From an uncultured Coriobacteriales bacterium (GTDB taxonomy: Bacteria; Actinomycetota; Coriobacteriia; Coriobacteriales; Atopobiaceae), in contig CAMNAH010000021.1 in assembly GCA_946530775.1 (NCBI GenBank), forward strand, positions 1-10,901: a stretch of DNA of 10,901 nt, read 5' to 3'. The translations under genes and the position numbers were made by a program. Position 1 is the first letter of the stretch. Every line of letters starts with the position of its first letter. This document shows, in pieces, positions 1 through 6,488 of the stretch. The notes beneath the pieces were generated by a model. It saw only the letters and a program-made list of their open reading frames with translations. It searched no databases and was not told the origin of the DNA.

Positions 1-2855
1 ATCGAGACGCTCTGGCCCTCGTCTGCAAGATCCTTGTGCTCGGCGATGACGCTGCCTTCGCACAGCAGCTCCTCGAAGGCCACGATGCCGCTTCCGCCAA
101 CAATGGCGGGGTCGAGTGCGAACTCGAGCTCGACGGTGCCATACGGAGCCTCGACCACAACCTCCTTTGATGCGCTGATGCCAAGCGATTCTCCTGTGGC
201 CTTATCGACCAGCTCGCCGGAGAACACATAGGCCGTTCCAGGCACGAGGTTGCTGTAGGCGATGCGGTCGGTGAGCACGACGGGCCCGCCGGTTGCGGGG
301 ACCACCTTGCCGGCCTCGGAGGTGAGCTCGGTTGCAATCTGCGGGCCGGGCGCGTCATCCACGGTGCCGCGGGCAACCGAGTAGCTGTCGCGTGTAACGT
401 TCAGCGTGAACGAGACAAGCACGCGTCCCTCGTTGGCTGCGCTGCGGAGCTCCTCCACGGAATAGGTGCCGAACGGCAGCGCCATGCGCGCGTCATCCGG
501 GGCGACGTCGAGATCGGTGCGTCCGGAGAACCAGAGGCCGCACAGCGGGTCGAGCATGCTCTCGTCGAGCGTGCCCGTCTCGGGATCGTAGGCAGCGTCG
601 TTGGCGTTGGTGCGCTGCGTGTGGGCGGCGTATTCGGAATCGAAGATGCCGTTCTCGTCGGTCACGATGATGTGGCTCTCAAGCAGGCCGTCGCCGTCGG
701 CATCGTCCTGCGCGGTCACGAGAAACGCCACGTTCGGCATGGACTCCATGGTTGCCCCATCCACCTTGTTGAACGAGAAGCCGCTGCGTTTGACCAGGTC
801 GGGAGCGGCCAGCTCGGGATCCGAGATATCGATCGTCACGCCGTTCTCGCGGATCTCGACGGTGCGGTTCCAGTCGGGGTTGGGGAGATACCCTTTCGGT
901 GATTCGACTTCGCGCACCTCGTAGGTGCCGTAGGGAAGGGCGTCGGGCGCGGTCTCCGCGATGCCGCTCTCGTCCGTAACGAGCTCCGCCACGATCGCCC
1001 CCGGTTTGAAGAGCGTGCCATCCACCAGCACGGGTGCAGCCGAGCGTGAGGTAATGGTGAAGCGAGCCCCGGCAAGCGTGGCCCCGCCCTGCGCAACATG
1101 GTCGGCCGTCTCGGCGCTCACCTTGCCCACGCGCAGCCCGCCGCGAATTACATCGTCGGTGAAGGGCTCCGCAATCGAGATGTGCGTGTTCGGAGCAGTG
1201 ACGGAGACGGTTTGGGGCACAGCCGTGTTGAGGTATCCCTCGCCCGCAGCCGCTTCGCGAATCTCATAGGTGCCGTAGGGGAGGGCGTTGGCCTCGGTCG
1301 AAGCACCGCCGTTGGCATCGGTCACGAGGTTCGTCACCACGTCGCCTGGCGCGAAGCGCGTACCGCCCACCACCACGTCATGCTCCGAACGGTTGACCAC
1401 CTCGAACACCACGCCGGCAAGCGTGGCGTCGCCCTGCGCCGAGCCCGTCTGCGCATCGTCCTTATCGATCGAGATGCCGCCCCGCTGCACCTGCTCGGGA
1501 ATCTCCGGAGCCACGTATGTCGAGACCTCCTGAGACGTGCCGCTCGAGGTAATCGAGACAATATGCACAGGCGTCCCCGCAGCCTCGTCCGACGAGCTCG
1601 CGGCACCCTCGGGAAAGTAACCCGTCGGAGCGCTGAGCTCCTGGATCGCCAGCGTGCCCAGCGGCAGCACCGTCTTTCCCGAGGCCGTCTCGAAAAAAGC
1701 ATCGCCCGATACCAGGTGCTCGGCGTCCATGAGCACCTCGCCCTTCTCGTCGGTGGCGAAGATCCAGGTGCGGGCTGGCGCACCCGAGACGGCACCCTCC
1801 GCATTGGCAAAGTAGCGCACGAGGAACTGCGCGCCGGCAAGCGACGCGTTTCCCTGCGGCACGCTCTCGCCGGTATCGGCGTCGCGCTTCACGAGGAGCA
1901 GCGAGATGGGTTGATACTGCGGCTCCTCCGACACGCTTAGGTTGGTCGTGATGCCGGATTCGACGCTGATCTTATGCGCATGGACGTCGAGCGCATAGCC
2001 CGGGCTCGGAGCGATCTCCTTGACCCAGTAGATGCCCGCGTCGAGCTTGCCGCTCTTCGCACGCCCTGCGCCATCGGTGGTGACCCGCGCGACCTCCTTG
2101 GTGCAGGCGCTGTCCGAGTAGATGCCGTACACGGCGCCCGCAAGGCCATACGCGCTGTTCGTGGCGGTGAATTCCAGATTTCCGCTGGTCTTGGCAAGGG
2201 CGATGTCACCCTGAAGCACGGGTTTCCAGTACGAGGAGTACAGGCGCTGCGGCGGATAGTAGAGCGATCTGCCGGCCGAGGTCCACGCGCTCACCTCCGC
2301 GGCGTTGGCGCCCACGCGGTTGCCCCAGATCCACACGCTGTAGCCGTCGCCGCTGGGATAGGCGGTGAAGGGAACCGAGCCGTTGCGCGGCGCATAGTTG
2401 TCCTTGTCCTGGCAGTAGGCGGTGATGCTCTGCCCGTCGGGCATGGTGACGTAGAAGGGCGTGGGTACGTCCGGACCCGGGTCGTTGGGATCGCCGTCGC
2501 GGAACAGGGAATATGCGTTGCTCCTCTGGATAACGCAGCTGCCCTCGATGGTGCCGTCGGCGTTGAGCGTCGCCGATCCTCCGCTGGAGAACGAGATCTG
2601 CGTTGCCGCATAGGCAGGGCGCGCTCCCAGCGCAAGCGAGCAGGCAAGCAGAACGGCCAAGACCATGGCTGAGAATAGCGGCATGCGGCCGGGAGCTGTG
2701 CCGGCGTGGCCTATGCCGAGCGGCACGCCTCCTCTCGGCCTGTCTCCGCCGAACGCCCGGGAGCGTGGGGGAGAGGTCCTGATTGGCGTTGATTCGCCCC
2801 GCCTCTCGGGGCGTCGGTCCGATGGGCCGACCGTACGTAGCGATGATTCCCGCAT
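1..2855 (-). CDS. Cna_B/VaFE-repeat cell-surface protein, C-terminus beyond the window
   Basis: Large secreted adhesin- or pilin-like protein; 951 codons are visible with no stop before the window edge. The start at 2855 follows GGAGGT with 5-nt spacing. It gives a long basic n-region (about residues 1-57), a hydrophobic core (58-78) and a signal peptidase I site after AYA at residue 83. A short region with an AYCQ motif follows. Next come Cna_B-type domains whose candidate isopeptide lysines are K222, K323, K465, K578 and K697; each ends in a Y-x-V/I-x-E-like strand followed by PxGY or a variant (VKEIAPSPGY, IQELSAPTGY, YEIREA, YEVREV, YSVEEL). From about residue 836 to the edge the sequence matches a VaFE repeat (AYSNLVPG, VAFEEL, EHKDLADEGQ). 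In this family isopeptide bonds stabilise the stalk and a C-terminal sortase signal anchors it; that end is not visible. Whether it is a pilin or a monomeric adhesin cannot be decided here. Confidence 0.9.
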   Translation of the reverse strand, partial: MRESSLRTVGPSDRRPERRGESTPIRTSPPRSRAFGGDRPRGGVPLGIGHAGTAPGRMPLFSAMVLAVLLACSLALGARPAYAATQISFSSGGSATLNADGTIEGSCVIQRSNAYSLFRDGDPNDPGPDVPTPFYVTMPDGQSITAYCQDKDNYAPRNGSVPFTAYPSGDGYSVWIWGNRVGANAAEVSAWTSAGRSLYYPPQRLYSSYWKPVLQGDIALAKTSGNLEFTATNSAYGLAGAVYGIYSDSACTKEVARVTTDGAGRAKSGKLDAGIYWVKEIAPSPGYALDVHAHKISVESGITTNLSVSEEPQYQPISLLLVKRDADTGESVPQGNASLAGAQFLVRYFANAEGAVSGAPARTWIFATDEKGEVLMDAEHLVSGDAFFETASGKTVLPLGTLAIQELSAPTGYFPEGAASSSDEAAGTPVHIVSITSSGTSQEVSTYVAPEIPEQVQRGGISIDKDDAQTGSAQGDATLAGVVFEVVNRSEHDVVVGGTRFAPGDVVTNLVTDANGGASTEANALPYGTYEIREAAAGEGYLNTAVPQTVSVTAPNTHISIAEPFTDDVIRGGLRVGKVSAETADHVAQGGATLAGARFTITSRSAAPVLVDGTLFKPGAIVAELVTDESGIAETAPDALPYGTYEVREVESPKGYLPNPDWNRTVEIRENGVTIDISDPELAAPDLVKRSGFSFNKVDGATMESMPNVAFLVTAQDDADGDGLLESHIIVTDENGIFDSEYAAHTQRTNANDAAYDPETGTLDESMLDPLCGLWFSGRTDLDVAPDDARMALPFGTYSVEELRSAANEGRVLVSFTLNVTRDSYSVARGTVDDAPGPQIATELTSEAGKVVPATGGPVVLTDRIAYSNLVPGTAYVFSGELVDKATGESLGISASKEVVVEAPYGTVELEFALDPAIVGGSGIVAFEELLCEGSVIAEHKDLADEGQSVS

Positions 2856-2860
2856 TGCGC

Positions 2861-2866
2861 ACCTCC
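2861..2866 (-). promoter_or_regulatory. Ribosome binding site fixing the surface-protein start
   Basis: Minus-strand GGAGGT lies 5 nt upstream of the ATG at 2855. The next in-frame candidates, GTG at 2726 (AGGAGG only 1 nt away) and ATG at 2684 (no purine-rich site), are worse. This places the signal peptide's hydrophobic core more than 55 residues from the N-terminus. Confidence 0.75.
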
Positions 2867-2887
2867 AAAGACTCGAATGGTGCGGCC

Positions 2888-2893
2888 ATGCTA
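2888..2893 (-). promoter_or_regulatory. Candidate -10 box of the surface-protein promoter
   Basis: Minus-strand TAGCAT lies 10 nt downstream of the last of four TGTCAG repeats and about 22 nt upstream of the Shine-Dalgarno sequence. No good -35 hexamer is present. The spacing resembles activator-dependent promoters in which OmpR/PhoB-type repeats replace the -35. Predicted from position and motif only. Confidence 0.35.
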
Positions 2894-2903
2894 GAGAACG
2901 AAT

Positions 2904-2953
2904 CTGACACTACGCTGACACCCAGCGTGCGCTTATCTGACAGCAAACTGACA
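2904..2953 (-). repeat. Four phased TGTCAG repeats, candidate response-regulator binding site
   Basis: The plus strand carries CTGACA at 2904, 2915, 2937 and 2948, so successive offsets are 11, 22 and 11 bp. Read on the minus strand these are TGTCAG direct repeats, two pairs on one face of the helix, just upstream of the surface-protein promoter. Direct hexamers at an 11-bp period are typical of OmpR/PhoB-family sites, and the upstream pair resembles a Pho box (CTGTCA-N5-CTGTCA). The regulator is not identified. Confidence 0.55.
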
Positions 2954-3049
2954 GCGGACGGATGCGCACCGCGCCCATGCAGCCAACCTTCCCACCTGAA
3001 CGTGCGGACATGCAGATAAGCGTCAGGTTCGCCACGGGGTGCTTTGTGA

Positions 3050-3055
3050 TAGAAT
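3050..3055 (+). promoter_or_regulatory. Candidate -10 box of tRNA-Gly
   Basis: TAGAAT ends 10 nt before the mature tRNA 5' end, giving a leader of only a few nucleotides. The -35 region (TTCGCC at 3028-3033, 16-bp spacer) is weak. The same TAGAAT hexamer precedes the tRNA-Lys gene in this window, which supports the call. Confidence 0.5.
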
Positions 3056-3065
3056 CTCCACACAT

Positions 3066-3140
3066 GCGGGTGTCGCCAAGTGGTAAGGCCCCAGCTTCCC
3101 AAGCTGGTATCCGCGGGTTCGAATCCCGTCACCCGCTCCA
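3066..3140 (+). tRNA. tRNA-Gly(CCC)
   Basis: Complete cloverleaf. The acceptor stem GCGGGTG (3066-3072) pairs with CACCCGC (3130-3136), followed by discriminator T and encoded CCA (3138-3140). The anticodon stem CCAGC/GCTGG closes the 7-nt loop TTCCCAA, giving anticodon CCC, which reads GGG glycine codons. The T-arm contains GGTTCGAATCC. A rho-independent terminator follows 9 nt later, so it is probably a single-gene unit. Confidence 0.95.
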
Positions 3141-3149
3141 GAAACGCGC

Positions 3150-3176
3150 ACGGCCTCCGTCTCCGGAGGCCGTTTT
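3150..3176 (+). terminator. Rho-independent terminator of tRNA-Gly
   Basis: A perfect 10-bp stem, ACGGCCTCCG (3150-3159) with CGGAGGCCGT (3164-3173), has a TCTC loop and runs into TTTT (3173-3176). The minus strand has no T-run after the stem, so it should act mainly on the plus strand. Confidence 0.85.
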
Positions 3177-3309
3177 CATTACCTATGCGCCGGTGCCTAA
3201 GCCGGGATTACCAGTTTTCGCATACAAAGTCTATGAACTCCTCGAGGTAGCGCGCTGACCTGGGGGAGCTGTAGGTATCCTGCGCTCCTTTCGTTGCGGC
3301 TGACCGTGC

Positions 3310-3873
3310 CTATCGTGCAAGTTCTTTAAGCGCCATCGAGAGCACCATCGGTGCCCATGCGGAAAAGCGTGCGGGTTGCTCGGCCAGCTCCGCGGCAAGG
3401 TCGTCGACTGCGATCCAGCGCGTCGCGGAGACCTCCGAAGGGTCCGGGGCGAGTTCGCCTGCGCAGGTGCCCAGCAGCACGTGATCGTATTCGTGCTCGG
3501 AGATACCGCCCTCGAAGACCGCGTGATAGGCAAAGCTGCCGATCTCGCGCAGATCGAGGGCCTCGCAGCCCAGCTCCTCGCGCGTGCGGCGATATGCCGC
3601 ATCGAGAAGCTCCTCGCCCGCGCGCGGATGCGAGCAGCACGAGTTTGCCCAGAGGCCGGAGGAGTGGTACTTGCCCGCGGCGCGCTGCGCGAGCAGGACC
3701 TCGCGGCCCGATGCGCTCTCGCGTACCAGCACCACCGAGAAGGCGCGATGCAGCAGGTCCTGCGTATGGGCCTCGAGCTTGGTGGCGGTTCCCGTCTCGC
3801 GATCGAGGCCGTCAACCAAGACGAGCAGGTCTCCGCGGGCGGGATCCGCCGTCATGTTCGCGCTGTTGCCCAT
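3310..3873 (-). CDS. idi: Isopentenyl-diphosphate delta-isomerase, type I
   Basis: Interconverts isopentenyl and dimethylallyl diphosphate, supplying the DMAPP starter for isoprenoids; a cytosolic Nudix-superfamily metalloenzyme. The 187-aa length is normal. Visible family landmarks are the metal-ligand histidines H36 and H42 in AHTQDLLHRAFS, the NSCCSHP motif with catalytic C80 and H82, a Nudix-like segment GEELLDAAYRRTREELG (86-102), and E126/E128 in SEHEYDH. The ATG at 3873 is preferred because GGAGG lies 5 nt upstream; a GTG at 3891 would make that site coding and has only a weak site of its own. The gene diverges from the metallopeptidase-like gene, separated by 120 bp holding a promoter for each. 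No terminator is evident after its TAG stop. Confidence 0.93.
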   Translation of the reverse strand: MGNSANMTADPARGDLLVLVDGLDRETGTATKLEAHTQDLLHRAFSVVLVRESASGREVLLAQRAAGKYHSSGLWANSCCSHPRAGEELLDAAYRRTREELGCEALDLREIGSFAYHAVFEGGISEHEYDHVLLGTCAGELAPDPSEVSATRWIAVDDLAAELAEQPARFSAWAPMVLSMALKELAR

Positions 3874-3908
3874 ACGCTCCTCCGTTGCCACAGGTCTTCT
3901 ATCTGCAG

Positions 3909-3914
3909 ATTATA
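3909..3914 (-). promoter_or_regulatory. Candidate -10 box of idi
   Basis: Consensus TATAAT on the minus strand ends 35 nt upstream of the idi ATG, predicting a leader of about 29 nt. The -35 region is GC-rich with no clear TTGACA match. An AT-rich consensus hexamer in such GC-rich DNA is notable. Confidence 0.5.
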
Positions 3915-3957
3915 CGCGCTGGGGAATACGCCCGTCCCCGCCTGGCGCCGGGGCGTG

Positions 3958-3963
3958 TATAAA
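3958..3963 (+). promoter_or_regulatory. Candidate -10 box of the HExxH gene
   Basis: TATAAA (continuing into AA) lies 30 nt upstream of the ATG at 3994 and 20 nt upstream of its Shine-Dalgarno sequence. It sits opposite the idi -10 with 43 bp between the hexamers, so the two upstream regions overlap. The -35 match is weak. Confidence 0.45.
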
Positions 3964-3993
3964 AGAGCCAACCATCTGGGCGAAGGAGGCGCG

Positions 3994-4875
3994 ATGGAGA
4001 AGGCAAACACCGCGGTAAAGGGGCCCGAGGCCCTGCGCATGCTTGCTGCACGGTTCCCGCAGCTCTATGTGGCGCCTGCCGAGGACGCGCAGGAGGCCCA
4101 TCGCATGGCGAGCGGGCGCGGCGTGCCGCCCGAGGGGGCCAATCTCTCCCATTTCATCACGAGCCCCGACGACGAGCTGCGCGAAGTGGCCACTCCCGCC
4201 GGCCCCGTCGAGGTGGTCTTCCTTGCAAACCGCGCCGATTTTGAGACGTTCCTGCAGATCATCGGCCACAAATCTAGCCCTGAGCCTATATCGCGCACGG
4301 TGGGCGCCATCACCTATCGCGGTCTTGCCGACTGGAGCAAGGTCGCCACGGCCTACGCCGCCTATAAAGAGGCCGGCGGCGACGATTGGCCGTCCGAGTT
4401 CGCGCGCCTCGCCAAGGACCCCGCAGCCTTCCGCGCCGAGCTCATCGCGATCTCCGAAGGTCCCTACAGCAACATTCCCGCAGATGCGACACCGTATGAT
4501 GAGGCGTCTTGGACTCGCATCTCGCGCGAGATCCGCTTGAATCACGAATGCGCCCACGTGGTGTGCCGTCGCACCATGCCGGACGACATCCTGCCCGTGT
4601 GGGACGAGGTCACCGCCGACGTGGTGGGCATCATGTGCGCGCTGGGCCGCTACGACGCAGAGCTCGCGGCGCTCTTCTTGGGCGTGACGCGCGAGGGCTT
4701 TGCCGGCGGGCGCCTCTCGGAGTACCTCGACGAGGACCAGCTCGCACGCATCGATGAGATCGCGGTAGAGGTGCACGCGGCGCTTGCACGCATAGAGGAA
4801 AGGTCGGCCACCGAGGCGGCCGACCCGTTCGAGTTCCTTCTCGCGCTCAAGAGAGAGCCGCTCATCGCCTACTGA
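3994..4875 (+). CDS. HExxH metallopeptidase-like protein beside the radical SAM peptide operon
   Basis: Predicted 293-aa cytoplasmic zinc metallopeptidase; no signal peptide or membrane segment is seen. The HECAH motif (184-188) would give two zinc-binding His and the catalytic Glu. WDEVTAD (203-209) supplies E205 as a possible third ligand; its E-x-x-x-D pattern on a helix is gluzincin-like. The N-terminal ~170 residues match nothing I can name. AAGGAGG ends 4 nt before the ATG; the frame is open further upstream, but that stretch crosses the idi gene and promoter. It is convergent with the radical SAM operon and overlaps the maturase 3' end by 7 bp. In peptide-modification loci such proteases often remove leaders, and I infer that role here without direct evidence. 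Some HExxH proteins in such clusters are not proteases, so the activity is provisional. Confidence 0.75.
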   Translation: MEKANTAVKGPEALRMLAARFPQLYVAPAEDAQEAHRMASGRGVPPEGANLSHFITSPDDELREVATPAGPVEVVFLANRADFETFLQIIGHKSSPEPISRTVGAITYRGLADWSKVATAYAAYKEAGGDDWPSEFARLAKDPAAFRAELIAISEGPYSNIPADATPYDEASWTRISREIRLNHECAHVVCRRTMPDDILPVWDEVTADVVGIMCALGRYDAELAALFLGVTREGFAGGRLSEYLDEDQLARIDEIAVEVHAALARIEERSATEAADPFEFLLALKREPLIAY

Positions 4876-6215
4876 TCGGCGGGCTTCTCCTCGGCTTTCT
4901 GCTCGCCGATGCGCGCATGCAGGGCGAGCACGTATTTCTCGGGATCATCGCGATAGGGCACGCAGGAGCGCTGCCCAAGACGGCGCTTGTTGGGGCAGCC
5001 GCCCGCGCAGGCCGGCAGCCACACGCACTCGCGGCACTGCTCGTCGGGCACGGGAGCGGCGGTGTTGAGGAACACCGTGAGGTTGTCCACGTTCGTGGCG
5101 GTTGCAAGCGGATTCGCCGGATCCCAATCGCGCACGTTGCCAAACGAGAGCTCGGGCTTGTCGACCGCCTCCCAACACTTCTGCAGGTTGCCCTTCTCGT
5201 CGATACCTGCTGACCAGATGGTGTGGGCGCCGCAGTAATGTCCGTGCCCCACGGCGAAGCGCGACGCGTCCTGGATGATGCCGACATCGCTCTGGTCGTT
5301 TCCGCAGAGCAGGCCCACCTGCTTGCCGCGCTCATCGGCGGTGTCGTTTCCCGAGACGGGCGCGGGGTAGTAGTTGAGGTCGTTGCCGGACTCCTCGGCG
5401 AGCTCGTGCACGAACTCCCGCAGAGCATCCATCTCGTCGCGGTTGCCCTCGTGCACGTTGTGGCGGATGCTCACGCGGAACGGAATCTTGAGCGTGCGCA
5501 GGTTCTGGGTGATGCGCTCGAAGGTGGGGCCGCCGCCGGCGAGATGGCGCGTGGCGTCGTGCGCGGCGCCGATGCCGTCGAGGGTGATCTGGGCCCTCGT
5601 CACCTTGGCACGGTCGAGCATGTCGACGATGTCCTGCGTGAGCAAATAACCGTTGGTGATGATGGCCGCCCTGTACTCGACACCGTGTTTCTCGGCGAGC
5701 GCGATGAGGCGCGTCGAGAGCGACTCGATGATGCCGGGTGCGAGCAGGGGCTCGCCGCCGAACCAGGAAACGCTGAGGAACCTGCCGCCGCATGCGTCGA
5801 GCATGCGATCGGCGAAGGCGATCACATCGTCCTGCACCTCGGGCGTCATCTTGCCCGCGAAGTGGTTCTCGAAGCAGTAGGGGCAGTCGAAGTTGCAGCC
5901 CATGGTGGGGCAGATGGTGAGGCCAACCCCGTTGGGTCCGGCGCATGCTGCGCGGCCCATGACCTCGAGTGCGGCGCGCTCGTCGAAATTGGCGATGATG
6001 CCGCGCTTCTCGAAGCGCTCGATGATAGGGTGGTGCTCGTCGATCTCGTCGAGCACGGAGAGCAGGTAGAGCTCGAGCGTGGTGTATTCGGCGCAGGTGC
6101 CCTTATAGAGGTTCGCGATGGCGACCTTGTTGGTGCCGGGAACCTTGGCGCTCAGGTTGTAACGCGATACATGCCAGCCGGCCTCGGCGGCCGTGCGCGA
6201 TGCGGTCTCGCCCAT
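4869..6215 (-). CDS. Radical SAM/SPASM peptide maturase
   Basis: 448-aa radical SAM enzyme, probably installing a carbon-based crosslink or other modification on the adjacent small peptide. Residues 15-90 look like an N-terminal peptide-recognition region (SRYN...). The SAM cluster motif is C107-x3-C111-x2-C114, and GGEP (153-156) is the GGE motif contacting SAM. The C-terminal SPASM domain has a complete cysteine set: C328, G342-x4-C347, C394-x2-C397-x5-C403-x3-C407 and C418, able to hold two auxiliary 4Fe-4S clusters. AGGAGG overlaps the stop of the peptide gene and sits 6 nt before the ATG, so the two are co-transcribed, probably with coupled translation. It is the last gene of the minus-strand operon. 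An anaerobic sulfatase maturase is less likely because no sulfatase is nearby and the partner is a GG-motif peptide. Confidence 0.9.
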   Translation of the reverse strand: MGETASRTAAEAGWHVSRYNLSAKVPGTNKVAIANLYKGTCAEYTTLELYLLSVLDEIDEHHPIIERFEKRGIIANFDERAALEVMGRAACAGPNGVGLTICPTMGCNFDCPYCFENHFAGKMTPEVQDDVIAFADRMLDACGGRFLSVSWFGGEPLLAPGIIESLSTRLIALAEKHGVEYRAAIITNGYLLTQDIVDMLDRAKVTRAQITLDGIGAAHDATRHLAGGGPTFERITQNLRTLKIPFRVSIRHNVHEGNRDEMDALREFVHELAEESGNDLNYYPAPVSGNDTADERGKQVGLLCGNDQSDVGIIQDASRFAVGHGHYCGAHTIWSAGIDEKGNLQKCWEAVDKPELSFGNVRDWDPANPLATATNVDNLTVFLNTAAPVPDEQCRECVWLPACAGGCPNKRRLGQRSCVPYRDDPEKYVLALHARIGEQKAEEKPADQ

Positions 6216-6225
6216 GGGGCGCCTC

Positions 6226-6468
6226 CTACGCGTCGATCTGCTCCCAGACTGCGGTCATGAATGCGCGATAGTCCTCGAGATCGCCCCGCTTGGTGTTACC
6301 GCGCATGTAGGAGGCCATGGCCTCCTCGAGGGTGCGGCCTGCCTGCTTCGCCTTGGTGAGGGCATCGAGCACGCGGGCCTGCTCCTTCTTGTCGAGCGCG
6401 CCGCCCGCAAGGCCCTCGAGCAGCTCATCGGAGAGCTCGGATCCAAGCACGTCGTCGATATTCGCCAT
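6226..6468 (-). CDS. Candidate RiPP precursor peptide, 80 aa with GG motif
   Basis: Small acidic-then-helical peptide directly upstream of the maturase (10-bp gap), preceded by AAAGGAG with 7-nt spacing. Residues 11-23 read ELSDELLEGLAGG, like the double-glycine end of Nif11/NHLP-type leaders. Residues 24-57 look like a charged amphipathic helix (EQARVLDALTKAKQAGRTLE), and the C-terminal 22 residues contain Y67, F70 and W75. There is no cysteine, so thioether (sactipeptide or ranthipeptide) chemistry is unlikely. Aromatic or other unactivated carbons are the more plausible targets. Where the leader ends is not clear: cleavage after GG would leave 57 residues, while the core could be only the C-terminal tail. 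The precursor role is inferred from size, position and motif; a small carrier or partner protein is the alternative. Confidence 0.75.
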   Translation of the reverse strand: MANIDDVLGSELSDELLEGLAGGALDKKEQARVLDALTKAKQAGRTLEEAMASYMRGNTKRGDLEDYRAFMTAVWEQIDA

Positions 6469-6488
6469 GAGAGCTCCTTTTCAACGGG

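Noticed and set aside
2640..2650. LLAC at surface-protein residues 69-72 as a lipobox
   Set aside because: Leu at -2 is atypical and the hydrophobic stretch continues to a good AYA signal peptidase I site; the Cna_B/VaFE architecture predicts sortase anchoring.
2206..3132. 308-codon open frame on the minus strand
   Set aside because: It begins in antisense to tRNA-Gly and runs in a different frame through the surface-protein gene, whose frame has domain homology and a good ribosome binding site.
3928..3956. Imperfect inverted repeat (ACGCCC...GGGCGT) between idi and the HExxH gene
   Set aside because: Short arms in very GC-rich DNA are expected by chance; no T-run follows, so it is not a terminator, and operator status is unsupported.
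3376..3993. N-terminal extension of the HExxH protein to ATG 3376
   Set aside because: It would run antisense through idi and across the divergent promoters; ATG 3994 has a strong AAGGAGG.
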